Assembly (NCBI GenBank): GCA_017513085.1
Contig: JAFWDK010000010.1
Location: forward strand, 1 to 64,000
From: Clostridiales bacterium
GTDB taxonomy: Bacteria; Bacillota; Clostridia; Saccharofermentanales; Saccharofermentanaceae
Direction of reading: 5' to 3'
Length of the DNA stretch: 64,000 nucleotides
This document shows, piece by piece, positions 1 to 8,759 of the stretch (its first letter is position 1; every line of letters begins with the position of its first letter). The translations under genes and the position numbers were made by a program. The notes under the pieces were generated by a model. The model saw only the letters and a program-made list of their open reading frames with translations. It was not told the origin of the DNA and ran no database searches.

Positions 1-94
1 AGCATCTAGAAGAGATATTATCTGGTGTTTTGGGATATTCTCCTTGCCGGTATAATTTCACACACTTTAATTTGAATTCTTTACTGTAACGCAT
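1..94 (-). mobile_element. 5' end of an insertion-sequence transposase gene, cut by the window edge
   Basis: Reading leftwards from the ATG at 94-92 gives about 31 codons beginning MRYSKEFKLKCVKLYRQGEY and continuing with a Pro/Thr-containing stretch to the window edge. This start resembles the N-terminal helix-turn-helix region of IS3-like or IS150-like orfA transposases that are common in Clostridia. The ribosome binding site AAGGAGGG lies 6 nt upstream of the ATG but inside a perfect hairpin (100-133). Only the first residues are present, so the IS family, its completeness and its terminal repeats cannot be judged. It suggests a mobile element just left of this window. Confidence 0.6.
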
Positions 95-133
95 AAAAAT
101 ACCCTCCTTACTGTTTGTCCAGTAAGGAGGGTA
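95..133 (-). terminator. Perfect 14-bp hairpin with T5: terminator of the ABC-2 operon, also masking the transposase RBS
   Basis: The arms TACCCTCCTTACTG at 100-113 and 120-133 are exact inverted repeats around a 6-nt loop. On the minus strand the hairpin is followed directly by T5 (99-95) and then the transposase ATG. It fits an intrinsic terminator for the leftward ABC transporter genes, whose stop codon lies at 182. Because the arm contains the AAGGAGGG ribosome binding site of the transposase, read-through RNA would also have that site sequestered. Confidence 0.75.
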
Positions 134-181
134 CATATCACTTTGTTCGCCTCTCTTTTTATATGTTGTTGGGTAGATAGG

Positions 182-1321
182 TTACTCGTTAACGATCTTT
201 TCGTTATTAAACAATCTGCTGACGATCGCAAGGCAGAGGAGACCGAATGCAAGGTTGATGACGCAGGTGAGCAGAACTTCTGTTATGGAAACACCGCTCA
301 AAAGGATCTGCTTGGTCAGGTATGTTGCATTCCACAAAGGAATCAGGCAGTTCTTGAAGCCGAACTTAGCAAGCATGGAAGACATACCGTCATTTGATGT
401 CAGGAAAGATCCGATGAAGAGGACCATGATCGGAATGACTGCCAATGTCTGCGCGGAACGGGAAGTCTTAGCAAGCGTAGAGATGATCAGGATGAGTCCG
501 ACGAGAGCGAAAGCTACGCAAAGAATAACTACGAAAACAAGAGCATAATCCGAGATAGCGTAGGTAACTGCCCCGTCTCCCATCATCTCCTGGAAAACAT
601 TCATGAGATAGACCAGACCGATGGAAGCGGAAATGGAACTGATGAATGCGGCTGTCATAACGGCAAGTGCTTTTCCGATGGCAACGCTGCTACGGCGGAC
701 AGGTGTGATGAGAACAGTATTAAGGAAGTTGCTCTCTTTGTCGCCGGCGATAATGTTACTTGCCAGAGACATGAAACCGTAGACGATCGTCATGATCAAA
801 AGACCAGGAACCATACTTGCAATCATGTTCTTCGCTACATAACTTTCATCGCCGAGATCGTAGGTGACATTGGTGTCTGCGTTGATCGTGAAAACGACCG
901 GACGGAGAGAATCGAGGAGAGTAGAAACCTTCTCGCGAATCTTCAACGAGTCTACGTTGGATGAATTGTAGAAGATTTCGATGTTGGAGAGATTCTGGCC
1001 ATCAAGAGCAACCTTGAAATCTTCAGGGAAGATGAGCAGCATTTCTGCGTCTTTGTTCTTGATGTCTTCTATGCAGGCGGCTTTATCGACTTTATGATCG
1101 GAAAAACCGATGGCTTTTAATCCCGGGATCAATTCCTGCGGGGCATTGATATAATAAGCATTATAGGTCTTACTATCATCCGTATCGGCCATATTTTTTG
1201 TCAGAAAGCCTTCCATGAACATGATCATGAAAGGAAGAAAGATACACATCATAAGGATGGCCTTATCTTTCAAGATCGACTTGATCTCTTTTTTATATAC
1301 AGTGGATATATCATTAAACAT
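182..1321 (-). CDS. ABC-2 type transporter permease (NatB-like)
   Basis: This 379-residue integral membrane protein has one N-terminal membrane segment (about residues 20-38), a large extracellular domain (about 40-165) and five or six further membrane segments to the C-terminus. This is the topology of the ABC2_membrane_3/NatB family of export permeases. The cytoplasmic AGDKES...TPVRR stretch near residue 200 matches the conserved coupling region of ABC-2 permeases. It lies 40 nt downstream of the cognate ATPase and would form an export system with it. The substrate (sodium, drug, peptide or lipid) cannot be told from sequence. A strong terminator follows at 133-95. Confidence 0.85.
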   Translation of the reverse strand: MFNDISTVYKKEIKSILKDKAILMMCIFLPFMIMFMEGFLTKNMADTDDSKTYNAYYINAPQELIPGLKAIGFSDHKVDKAACIEDIKNKDAEMLLIFPEDFKVALDGQNLSNIEIFYNSSNVDSLKIREKVSTLLDSLRPVVFTINADTNVTYDLGDESYVAKNMIASMVPGLLIMTIVYGFMSLASNIIAGDKESNFLNTVLITPVRRSSVAIGKALAVMTAAFISSISASIGLVYLMNVFQEMMGDGAVTYAISDYALVFVVILCVAFALVGLILIISTLAKTSRSAQTLAVIPIMVLFIGSFLTSNDGMSSMLAKFGFKNCLIPLWNATYLTKQILLSGVSITEVLLTCVINLAFGLLCLAIVSRLFNNEKIVNE

Positions 1322-1361
1322 AATTCTTTTTCACCTTATTTTCATTTCAAACTTGTATTCA

Positions 1362-2129
1362 TTATTTGTTCTGATACTGTAGATAGATGTCGTAGAAGGA
1401 ATCTTCCAAAGAACGTCCATTCATCAGGTTTTCGAGAGTGTCATTGACGACGATCTTACCATTGACGATCATCGCTGCACGGTCACAGATCTTTTCGACC
1501 AGATCGAAAAGGTGAGTCGAGATGATCATGCATTTTCCTTCTTCCTTCATGCGAAGAATGAAATCACGTACATCTCTGGAAGCGATAATATCAAGACCGT
1601 TTGTCGGCTCATCAAAAATAATGAAATCCGGATCATGAATTACGGAAACGGCGAGAGAAACTTTCTGGCGCATGCCCTGTGAGAGTTTGCTGATCTTGGT
1701 GTCGGCAAAAGCATCTACGCCAAATGTAGAGAAGAGGTCTTTCTTCCGCTGAGCTGCTTTTTCTTTCGGAACATGGTAAAGACCTGCGAAGTAGTCGAAC
1801 ATGTCATTAGCAGTGGACTTTTTGTCCAATTGAAGATCTGTAGTCAGGAATGCAAAGTGATTCTTGATCTCAAGCTGGTCTTTCTTGATGCTCTTTCCAT
1901 CGTAAAGAACGTCTCCCTGATCCGGAGCAATCAGAGTGGCCAGCATTCTCATGGTCGTGGTCTTACCTGCGCCGTTCGGGCCGAGAAGACCGAATACTTC
2001 TCCGGAGTGTGCGGTAAAACTGATATCGTCTACCGCGATCTTCTTTCTGCTCGGAAGATCCTGTGCGCGTCTTTGCGCTTCGCTAAGCCGGAAAGACTTG
2101 CTAAGATTCTTTGCTTCAAGTGTGTGCAT
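1362..2129 (-). CDS. ABC transporter ATP-binding protein (NatA-like)
   Basis: This is an ATPase subunit of 255 residues that pairs with the downstream ABC-2 permease. It shows the Walker A motif GPNGAGKTT, the signature LSQGMRQK (Gln in place of the first Gly of LSGGQ), Walker B FIIFDEPTNGLD and a switch histidine in ISTHLFD. I chose the ATG at 2129 because GGAGGG lies 10 nt upstream of it; an in-frame ATG at 2147 adds six residues but has a poorer ribosome binding site. About 40 residues after the start there is a short extra segment (QRRAQDLPSRKK) typical of NatA-like ATPases. The two genes form a leftward operon. Confidence 0.88.
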   Translation of the reverse strand: MHTLEAKNLSKSFRLSEAQRRAQDLPSRKKIAVDDISFTAHSGEVFGLLGPNGAGKTTTMRMLATLIAPDQGDVLYDGKSIKKDQLEIKNHFAFLTTDLQLDKKSTANDMFDYFAGLYHVPKEKAAQRKKDLFSTFGVDAFADTKISKLSQGMRQKVSLAVSVIHDPDFIIFDEPTNGLDIIASRDVRDFILRMKEEGKCMIISTHLFDLVEKICDRAAMIVNGKIVVNDTLENLMNGRSLEDSFYDIYLQYQNK

Positions 2130-2380
2130 TTGTTTGTAACCCTCCATAATGCGTTTTCCTATAGTTTAGGATACATTCGTTAAAAGAATGCTAATTCGTC
2201 CGGATATTATCTAAAGAAACAGTTAAGATTCTGAAGATTAAACCCTAAAGACGCCATAGTATAGCAGAAACAAGTTTTAAGAGTCTAACAAAATTTTGAT
2301 CTGCATAACAGATTTATGATGTGTATGTTAGAATATGAATCATTATATGTTTTCCTTCGCAAGAATACAGGAGTACCACT

Positions 2381-4318
2381 ATGAAACGAGTCGAAATAAA
2401 CGATGTGCGGATCAAAGATCCTATTTGGCAGAAGAAAGCTAAACTTAATGCGCAGTTCCTTGACGAGATGGATCCGGAGCGAGTTCTTGCAGGTTTTTAC
2501 CGTTCGTCCGGAATCCGGACGGAGGCGGAACCTTATGGTGGTTGGGAAAACAGTCTGATTGCCGGTCATGGTGTAGGCCATTTCTTTTCGGCATTGGCGA
2601 TGCGGATCGCGGTTTTGCGAGGCGAGATCCTCGATGCCGAGGTTAAGGATCTTCCTGCCGGTCACTTGCAGGAGGCTCTTGCACACAGCCTCTCCCAAGC
2701 ACAAACGATCGTTTGTGGACTAAAGAAGTGTCAGGAAGAAACCGGAAGTGGATTCCTTAGTGCGGCAACGGTTCAGGATCCGAAACGACCGCAGATCCAG
2801 TTCGATGCACTCGAGGGACTTGCTGAAGTGCAGACTTGGGTACCTTGGTATGCGCTTCATAAGGTCCTTCAAGGACTTCTTGATCTTTGGCGCTATGCAG
2901 AGATCCCTTCCGCCCGTGAGGTTACGATTTCGTTGGCGGATTGGGTATGTGAACGTGTAGGCACATGGAGTAAAGAAACCCGTTCACGGGTACTTGCTGT
3001 TGAATATGGCGGAATGAATGACTCACTCTACCAGATATACATGTTGACAGGGCAGAAGAAGTATTTTAGTGCGGCGCAGATCTTTGACGAGCCGGAACTG
3101 TATGAAGATCTTCTAAGTTTCACTAACCGGCTCCGTGGTGTACATGCCAATGCCACCATACCGAAGATCGTCGGGTATCTTCAGGGCGCTGCCGCTCTTT
3201 GTACTTCGGCTACGATAGCGACGGAGGATGAAAAAAAGCGTATCGCCATAGCGGAACGTTTCTGGAAAACCGTTGTCGATCGGCAGAGTTATGCCACCGG
3301 CGGCATAGGCGATATGGAACACTTTTTTGAAGACGGAAAAACCGATGCATCCCGTACGCAATGTAATGCCGAAAGCTGCTGCACGTATAATATGATGAAG
3401 CTTTCCCAGATGCTTTATGAACTGACCGGAAAGGTCTGTTACCTGGAGTATATTGAACGGGCGCTTTGGAATGCGAAACTCGGTTCGGTCGGCCCTTGTG
3501 GCGGATATACGTATTTTAATCCTATGGCAACCGGTTACTATCGCCTGTATTCTCCGAATCATCCGGCAGAAAACCCGTTCTGGTGCTGTGTGGGGACAGG
3601 ATTAGAGGATTTCGTTAAGTTCGGCGATCAGGTGTTCTACCACAATGAAGACTCGATCGTGATCGCACAGTGGCTTTCTTCAGAGATGACGATGCCGGAT
3701 GGAACTAAGTTGGCGCTTGTTGTGGATCACTTTGCCGGAAATCTGACGCTTACATGCCGAAAGGCCAAGGATAAGGCAAGTGTGGATCTGAGGATTCCAC
3801 GATGGATCAAGGCGCGTGAGAAACTGCTCCCGGAAGATCAGGATCTTTTACATCTCACACTTTCCGAAGGCGAGCGATATGATCTTTCCTTTGAGATGGA
3901 ACTTTCAGTTATCCGTTTGCAGGATGAATCTTCTGCTATGGGTTTTATGTATGGCCCGTTTGTGCTTTGCGTACCGCTTGGAAAAGAAAAGTGGGGGCTT
4001 AGCACGGGTGCCGGGATCGAAGTGTATGCGCCTTCGTGGAAGGTCGTTTTTGACGCGGCGGTGAAAAGCGATATTTCCTATGGTCGTACGCAAAAGAGTA
4101 TTCTTGACCGAGAGTATCTGATGCTGCCTTCCTGTGAGACAGTAGAAAGCTTCCCGTTTCATTTATCTTCGTATCTGAAGAAGACGGGAAGCTGTGAGTT
4201 CCATCTGACCGGCGTTCGGAACGGAAAAGGAGAGACTGTCGATCTTCCTCTTGTTCCGTATTATTCGACCGGGGATGAACGCTATGGTATCTACTGGTAT
4301 TTTGTGCAGGAAAAGTGA
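2381..4318 (+). CDS. Glycoside hydrolase family 127, beta-L-arabinofuranosidase-like
   Basis: This 645-residue protein spans the whole GH127 (formerly DUF1680) fold, an (alpha/alpha)6 barrel followed by beta domains. The zinc-thiolate active site of the Bifidobacterium enzyme HypBA1 (Glu, Cys, Cys-Cys) has counterparts here: E331 and C333 in AESCCTYN, and C402-C403 in FWCCVGTG, one of which would be the cysteine nucleophile. There is no signal peptide, so it acts inside the cell on imported L-arabinose-containing oligosaccharides. The ribosome binding site CAGGAG precedes the ATG by about 8 nt. It appears monocistronic between divergent ABC genes and a convergent small gene. Confidence 0.9.
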   Translation: MKRVEINDVRIKDPIWQKKAKLNAQFLDEMDPERVLAGFYRSSGIRTEAEPYGGWENSLIAGHGVGHFFSALAMRIAVLRGEILDAEVKDLPAGHLQEALAHSLSQAQTIVCGLKKCQEETGSGFLSAATVQDPKRPQIQFDALEGLAEVQTWVPWYALHKVLQGLLDLWRYAEIPSAREVTISLADWVCERVGTWSKETRSRVLAVEYGGMNDSLYQIYMLTGQKKYFSAAQIFDEPELYEDLLSFTNRLRGVHANATIPKIVGYLQGAAALCTSATIATEDEKKRIAIAERFWKTVVDRQSYATGGIGDMEHFFEDGKTDASRTQCNAESCCTYNMMKLSQMLYELTGKVCYLEYIERALWNAKLGSVGPCGGYTYFNPMATGYYRLYSPNHPAENPFWCCVGTGLEDFVKFGDQVFYHNEDSIVIAQWLSSEMTMPDGTKLALVVDHFAGNLTLTCRKAKDKASVDLRIPRWIKAREKLLPEDQDLLHLTLSEGERYDLSFEMELSVIRLQDESSAMGFMYGPFVLCVPLGKEKWGLSTGAGIEVYAPSWKVVFDAAVKSDISYGRTQKSILDREYLMLPSCETVESFPFHLSSYLKKTGSCEFHLTGVRNGKGETVDLPLVPYYSTGDERYGIYWYFVQEK

Positions 4319-4324
4319 CCCGTC

Positions 4325-5071
4325 TCAGTTTTCTTCGTCGATATCACCCGGCAAGCAATATTCCCATGAGGGATATAGAGAGAAGATCTTGTCCTGATCA
4401 TTTTTGGCGAGATAATAGGTGCCCATGGCATCGACCTGATTATACACGAAACTATCTACGGAGAGACGCGTGCCATTTTTCAGATAAATGTAATAATATG
4501 TTACGGTACTTCTTCTTTTTCCGGAATGTTTCGTGACCTTTTCGGTGTCTTTAGACGTGACTTCGCAAATAGATAGTTTAAACGTTGCCTTGTCTTTTTC
4601 AGTAGCTCTCATGGAGCCGGTCGATAATAATCCTGATCCAAGTATGAATGCCCCGAAAATCAGAATAATACTTATGACAACTAAACCTGCGATCCTTATG
4701 ATCAGATTCGTACCGCTTTCCCCGGCCCGTAACGACTTGATGAGAGAAAAAACAGAGGTACCGATCCCAAATAAGAAAAGGGCAGCCATACCGACCAGTA
4801 GTGCAAAGAAAATGTTGGTGCTGATTTCTGTGGTTCTGGCAAATACAGAATAGTCGCTTCGCAGTAATTCATCTGTCAGAACGATTTTCCCGCCTTCTTC
4901 AATAATGGAGATCTCTTGTCTGGCGGTCTGGGTATCCCTTTCTCTGTTACTGTTCTGGCTCATGCCATAGATCATGGCACCGGCCATTAAAAGAGCAAAG
5001 ATTAAAAATCCAATAAGATAGATCTTCTTGCCAAGACGGCTACCGGCGCCGGAATAATTACGGGTAAACAT
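4325..5071 (-). CDS. Small membrane protein of unknown function
   Basis: This 248-residue protein has three predicted membrane segments, near residues 17-38, 88-112 and 127-150, and a C-terminal soluble domain of about 90 residues. That domain contains a basic tract (GKRRSTVTYYY) and a pattern resembling DUF3592-type domains, in which a beta-rich loop follows the membrane helices. The start is supported by GGAGGATT 10 nt upstream. It is convergent with GH127, with only 6 nt between the stops, and has no clear partner. I do not assign a function. Confidence 0.7.
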   Translation of the reverse strand: MFTRNYSGAGSRLGKKIYLIGFLIFALLMAGAMIYGMSQNSNRERDTQTARQEISIIEEGGKIVLTDELLRSDYSVFARTTEISTNIFFALLVGMAALFLFGIGTSVFSLIKSLRAGESGTNLIIRIAGLVVISIILIFGAFILGSGLLSTGSMRATEKDKATFKLSICEVTSKDTEKVTKHSGKRRSTVTYYYIYLKNGTRLSVDSFVYNQVDAMGTYYLAKNDQDKIFSLYPSWEYCLPGDIDEEN

Positions 5072-5198
5072 AGGAATCCTCCGATATATGGAAAAAAGTA
5101 TTCGCTTGCAACATTATAACAATAACTTTGACTATAGAGAAATAACATTACTGCGATATAGAACATTATATTCTTCTGTTTTTTACGGATAAAAATGT

Positions 5199-5208
5199 AT
5201 GCTATAAT
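5199..5208 (+). promoter_or_regulatory. Extended -10 promoter of the first LysR gene
   Basis: The sequence TGCTATAAT at 5200-5208 is an extended -10 element with a consensus TATAAT. The -35 region is poor. It places transcription start near 5215, which rules out the upstream in-frame ATG at 5195 and supports translation from 5240. No copy of the sulfur-regulon inverted repeat lies at the expected spacing. Confidence 0.55.
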
Positions 5209-5239
5209 CAAAAAAACGTCGAAAGCTGAGAACAGAACG

Positions 5240-6151
5240 ATGACATTAAATCAGTTAAAATACGTGATCGCTTTATCGGAAGAAAACTCGATCAATGAGG
5301 CCGCCAAGAAACTGTTTATTTCGCAGCCGGCGCTTACTGCTGCGCTCAAAGCACTGGAAGAGGAAATCGGTTTTGATATTTTCCTTCGCACCAAGAGTGG
5401 TATATCGCTGACGGTGAAGGGAAGTGAATTCCTCGGATATGCCAAGTCGGTCATCGAACAGTATGATATGCTCGATGCCAGATTTATTTCCGGTAGAAAT
5501 GCCAAGCGTTCATTCCATGTTTCCATGCAGCACTATACTTTTGCGGTCAATGCTTTTGTCGAAGTGATCAAACAGTACGGAATGGAAGAGTATGAGTTTG
5601 AGATCCATGAGACCAAAACACATGAAGTGATCGAGAACGTGAAGAATCAGAAAAGCGAGATTGGAGTGCTTTATCTGAACGATTTTAACAGAAGTGTTCT
5701 TACTAAGATCTTCAGCGAAGCCGGACTCGAGTTCACACCACTGTTCGAATGCGGCATCTATGCCTATATGAGTAAAAGCAATCCGCTCTCCAAGAGAAAG
5801 AGCATAACCATGAAGGATCTGGATAAATATCCATGTCTGGTATTTGCGCAGGGCGATTATAATTCGTTCTACTATGCGGAAGAGGTGATGAGCACTTACG
5901 ATTATAAGCAAGTCGTGCGTGCCAACGACCGCGCCACGCTTCTGAATCTTATGGTGGGTATCAACGGATACACACTTTGTTCCGGAATCATCTGTGAGGA
6001 TCTCAATGGCACCGATTATTGCGCAGTAAAACTGAAGACGAAAGAGACGATGACCATCGGATATATCTCAAGAAAGTCGGCTGTTTTGAGCGAACTGGCT
6101 GAAAAATACGTCGCTGAACTTGCGAAATACAAAGAGAATGTTCTCGAATAA
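5240..6151 (+). CDS. LysR family transcriptional regulator (paralogue 1)
   Basis: This 303-residue regulator has an N-terminal winged helix-turn-helix (about residues 1-60, with the typical SINEAAKKLFISQPALTAALK pattern) and a C-terminal periplasmic-binding-like effector domain. It is clearly similar along its whole length to the LysR proteins at 12122 and 31755. Shared features include FHVSMQHYTFAV-type and YEFEIHET-type strands and an NDRATLLNLM...GYTLCSG core. It belongs to the CysB/CmbR-like group of Bacillota. The start at 5240 is chosen because the promoter -10 ends at 5208. Its target is unknown, and it lies next to no obvious sulfur gene. Confidence 0.88.
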   Translation: MTLNQLKYVIALSEENSINEAAKKLFISQPALTAALKALEEEIGFDIFLRTKSGISLTVKGSEFLGYAKSVIEQYDMLDARFISGRNAKRSFHVSMQHYTFAVNAFVEVIKQYGMEEYEFEIHETKTHEVIENVKNQKSEIGVLYLNDFNRSVLTKIFSEAGLEFTPLFECGIYAYMSKSNPLSKRKSITMKDLDKYPCLVFAQGDYNSFYYAEEVMSTYDYKQVVRANDRATLLNLMVGINGYTLCSGIICEDLNGTDYCAVKLKTKETMTIGYISRKSAVLSELAEKYVAELAKYKENVLE

Positions 6152-6177
6152 TAAGCGGGTCGATTCAAAAAGCCCAT

Positions 6178-7044
6178 TTAATTCTTTAGAAAGGCGATCA
6201 GCTCAGGAAGGATCTGTGTCGCTTCCTTTCTCCCGATCTGATAGACACGCTCAAGTTCATCCGGCTTTTTGCAAGTGCGGCTGATCCCAAGGTCGGCCGG
6301 AGGACGGATAACGAAAGAAGCACCATTTCTTTCACGTTCTTCGATCTCTTCCATTTGTCGGTTATACATCTCGTGCCGGGAACACATTGCTGCATATATG
6401 GCCGGATATTTACTCAACGTCATGCGGAAAAAGAACTTGCCTCTGCTTTTTTTCTTTCTGTAGCCTTTGGGCTGTGTCAGGACGATCACGTTCCGGCGAT
6501 ATCCCTGGCTTTCCATATAGGCATAGGGGACCGAGTCGGAAATTCCACCATCAAGAAGACGATGAGAATCGATAATGACCGGCTTGGAAAACACCGGCAT
6601 GGAGGCTGAAGCGCGCATCCATGTAATGTCATTTGCTTGTCCATCAGAACAACAGTGGTAGACCGGTTTTCCGGTGTCGACATCGGTGGCGCCGACATAA
6701 AAGGTCATGGGGTTTTTGCGGAAGGCATCGCGGTCGAAGATATCCAATTCATCAGGGATCTCTCTGTAGCAGAAATCCGCTCCGAAAAAGTCGCCGGTCC
6801 GGATAAGAGAACGGAAACTGCTGTATCTCGGATCACGACAGTATTTCTTGTTATATCGGATCGGACGTCCGATCTGACGGGATTTGTAGTTGCAACCGAA
6901 AACCGCGCCGGCGGATATGCCTGCCGAACCGTCAAATTGAATGTTATTTTCCATCAGAACATCGATCACACCGCATGTGAACATGCCACGCATGGCTCCG
7001 CCTTCCATGATCAGGGCGGAGAGGACTGCATTATCTTTATCCAT
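6178..7044 (-). CDS. Patatin-like phospholipase (RssA/YjjU type)
   Basis: This 288-residue protein carries the patatin catalytic elements in order: the oxyanion-hole motif GGAMRG near residue 15, the nucleophile elbow GISAG (Ser near 47), and the catalytic Asp in LLDGGISD near 170. Members are serine lipid acyl hydrolases with a Ser-Asp dyad. The start at 7044 is preferred because GAGGAAAAT precedes it; a longer reading frame from 7134 has no ribosome binding site. There is no signal peptide. It is monocistronic and convergent with the LysR gene. Confidence 0.88.
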   Translation of the reverse strand: MDKDNAVLSALIMEGGAMRGMFTCGVIDVLMENNIQFDGSAGISAGAVFGCNYKSRQIGRPIRYNKKYCRDPRYSSFRSLIRTGDFFGADFCYREIPDELDIFDRDAFRKNPMTFYVGATDVDTGKPVYHCCSDGQANDITWMRASASMPVFSKPVIIDSHRLLDGGISDSVPYAYMESQGYRRNVIVLTQPKGYRKKKSRGKFFFRMTLSKYPAIYAAMCSRHEMYNRQMEEIEERERNGASFVIRPPADLGISRTCKKPDELERVYQIGRKEATQILPELIAFLKN

Positions 7045-7124
7045 ATTTTCCTCGTTTCCAATCGTCAATTCATTATAGCAGAATTTGGCGTATAACAAGC
7101 ATAAGGCTGAAAGAAGGCTTCCAG

Positions 7125-7153
7125 TTGATAGCATTTCGAGAATAACATATAAT
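7125..7153 (+). promoter_or_regulatory. Promoter of the YGPP lipoprotein/radical SAM pair
   Basis: TTGATA at 7125-7130 and TATAAT at 7148-7153 are separated by 17 nt, a near-consensus sigma-A promoter. A consensus ribosome binding site (AAGGAGG) and the ATG at 7188 follow. No operator-like repeat is evident, so the pair may be expressed constitutively. Confidence 0.7.
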
Positions 7154-7187
7154 AAGTACTAAGTATGATCAGTAAGGAGGTCCGCAT

Positions 7188-7526
7188 ATGAAAAAGCCAA
7201 ATGATAAAGCAATTACAGCGGCGAAGATCGTAGCAGGTGTTGCAGCAGCGCTTGCTTTGGGATGCAATATGACCGGTTGTGTGTACGGACCGCCACCGAC
7301 GTCCTCTGATGCTTCCGACGCGACAAAGAAGCAGACAACTACGGCTTCCGAAACGGAAGAGTCGATTGATCCGTCGGATAATCAGAATGCGGATGTATAT
7401 GGTCCGCCGGAGTTCTTCGAAACGGATAAGAATGAAGTACCGGCAGTATACGGACCACCGGAAGATTTCACTTCTAACGAGAGCGCGGCAGGTTCCGAAA
7501 CCAGCCGTGCCGGTGATAACGGATGA
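7188..7526 (+). CDS. Small lipoprotein with three YGPP motifs; candidate substrate of the adjacent radical SAM enzyme
   Basis: This 112-residue protein has a basic N-terminus, a hydrophobic segment and a cysteine (LGC or TGC, residues 26-31) that would be lipidated, followed by a low-complexity Ser/Thr/Glu region. Three spaced copies of VYGPP occur near residues 32, 66 and 85, in the contexts CVYGPPP, DVYGPPEFF and AVYGPPEDF. The stop codon overlaps the next start (ATGA), so translation is coupled to a radical SAM/SPASM protein. Repeated short motifs in a small secreted protein beside such an enzyme suggest a modified-peptide precursor. This is inferred from context and from memory of lipoprotein-radical SAM pairs in other gut bacteria. 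The reading frame itself is certain. Confidence 0.8.
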   Translation: MKKPNDKAITAAKIVAGVAAALALGCNMTGCVYGPPPTSSDASDATKKQTTTASETEESIDPSDNQNADVYGPPEFFETDKNEVPAVYGPPEDFTSNESAAGSETSRAGDNG

Positions 7527-8614
7527 ATCCGATCGACCCGAATATAGAAAGATTAAAGAAAGATCACCTCGATCAGCTTTCCGGTTATATAGACGGACTT
7601 TACGGAAAGCCTGAGTTGAGGCATCTTTTTTTTGAACTGACTTCCGCCTGTAATGAGCGGTGCTTCCATTGCGGTAGCAATTGCTCGGTCCCAGGAAAGG
7701 ACGAACTTACTACCGACGAGTTTAAGCGCATCCTTGACCAGGTCAAGGAAGACTTTGATATCAGAAGGCTTCAGCTTTGCATCACCGGCGGAGAACCGCT
7801 TCTTCGGAAAGATTTCTTCGAGATCATGAACTATGCCCATAAGCTCGGTTACAGATGGGGAATGACCAGTAACGCGACACTGATCACGAAAGAAGTAGCG
7901 CATAAACTGGCCGAGGCCGGCATGGGAACGATCTCTGTCTCCATCGACGGACTTGCGGAAACACACGACAAACTCCGCGGCATGAAGAGAGCATATGAAC
8001 TGGCCATGCAAGGCGTACAGAACCTGATCGACGAAGGTGCTTTTCAAGCAGTACAGATCACGACAGTTTTCAATCATGAGAATCTTAAAGAGATCGATGA
8101 ACTTTTCGAGATCATGAAGGGGATCGATATCGATTCATGGCGAGTGATCAATCTTGAACCGATCGGAAGAGCGCTTACCCGGCCGGAGCTGATGTGCACG
8201 CCTGAGGATCTTCGGAAAATGTTCGAGTTTATCCGTAAGGCGAGGAAGGACGATTATCCGGTCGTGTACGGATGCAGCCATTATCTTGGTCTTGACTATG
8301 AAGTCGAAGTGCGTGACTGGTACTGGCTTTGCAATGCCGGAGTCTATACTGCCAGCATTATGAGTAACGGGGATATCGGTGCCTGTCTGGATATTGAGCG
8401 GAACGAAAGAACGATCCAGGGTAATATCCGGAGCGACCGTTTTAAAGAGGTTTGGGAGAACAGGTTCGAAATCTTCCGCAGAAACAAAGCGGAAGATGCC
8501 TCTATGTGCCGTAGTTGCGAGCATAAGGAGTACTGTCGGGGCGACGCGTACCATTCCTGGGACTATGTCAAAGACGAACCCATCGTGTGCATGAAAAATA
8601 TCCTGTTTGATTGA
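7523..8614 (+). CDS. Radical SAM/SPASM domain enzyme, putative maturase of the YGPP lipoprotein
   Basis: This 363-residue protein has the radical SAM motif CNERCFHC (C43, C47, C50) near the N-terminus, the GGEPLLR strand that binds S-adenosylmethionine, and a C-terminal SPASM-type cysteine cluster (about residues 271-357, including CRSCEHKEYC and a final Cys near IVC). This architecture is typical of enzymes that install thioether or carbon-carbon crosslinks in ribosomal peptides and of sulfatase maturases. Its start overlaps the stop of the YGPP lipoprotein by 4 nt. No peptidase, transporter or lanthipeptide gene is adjacent. The family assignment is firm; the substrate is inferred. Confidence 0.87.
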   Translation: MNPIDPNIERLKKDHLDQLSGYIDGLYGKPELRHLFFELTSACNERCFHCGSNCSVPGKDELTTDEFKRILDQVKEDFDIRRLQLCITGGEPLLRKDFFEIMNYAHKLGYRWGMTSNATLITKEVAHKLAEAGMGTISVSIDGLAETHDKLRGMKRAYELAMQGVQNLIDEGAFQAVQITTVFNHENLKEIDELFEIMKGIDIDSWRVINLEPIGRALTRPELMCTPEDLRKMFEFIRKARKDDYPVVYGCSHYLGLDYEVEVRDWYWLCNAGVYTASIMSNGDIGACLDIERNERTIQGNIRSDRFKEVWENRFEIFRRNKAEDASMCRSCEHKEYCRGDAYHSWDYVKDEPIVCMKNILFD

Positions 8615-8630
8615 TCGATCGGGAAGTGTG

Positions 8631-8699
8631 TTATAACTTTTCCTTATAATTGATGATACGAAAAGACAATTATCCAAAAAACTGATCGTCTGCTATATT
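8631..8699 (+). promoter_or_regulatory. Sulfur-regulon LysR operator and promoter upstream of metB
   Basis: The inverted repeat TTATAAC-N5-CTTATAA (8631-8649) lies 63 nt upstream of the first base of a TATATT -10 box (8694-8699). The -35 region (TATCCA) is far from consensus, as expected for an activator-dependent promoter. The repeat would be centred near -66 relative to transcription start, the usual LysR recognition position. The same arrangement is found at 13113, 18440, 29460 and 32731. Confidence 0.75.
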
Positions 8700-8759
8700 C
8701 CTATACAAAAGAACTGCTCTGCTGCTATATGCAGAATTTAGGGATATGGAGAAACACAA

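Noticed and set aside
8700..8759. A second Cys-rich leader peptide upstream of metB
   Set aside because: The short leader contains no start codon with a ribosome binding site and Cys codons, and no terminator/antiterminator pair was found there or in the leaders at 13188 and 29535.
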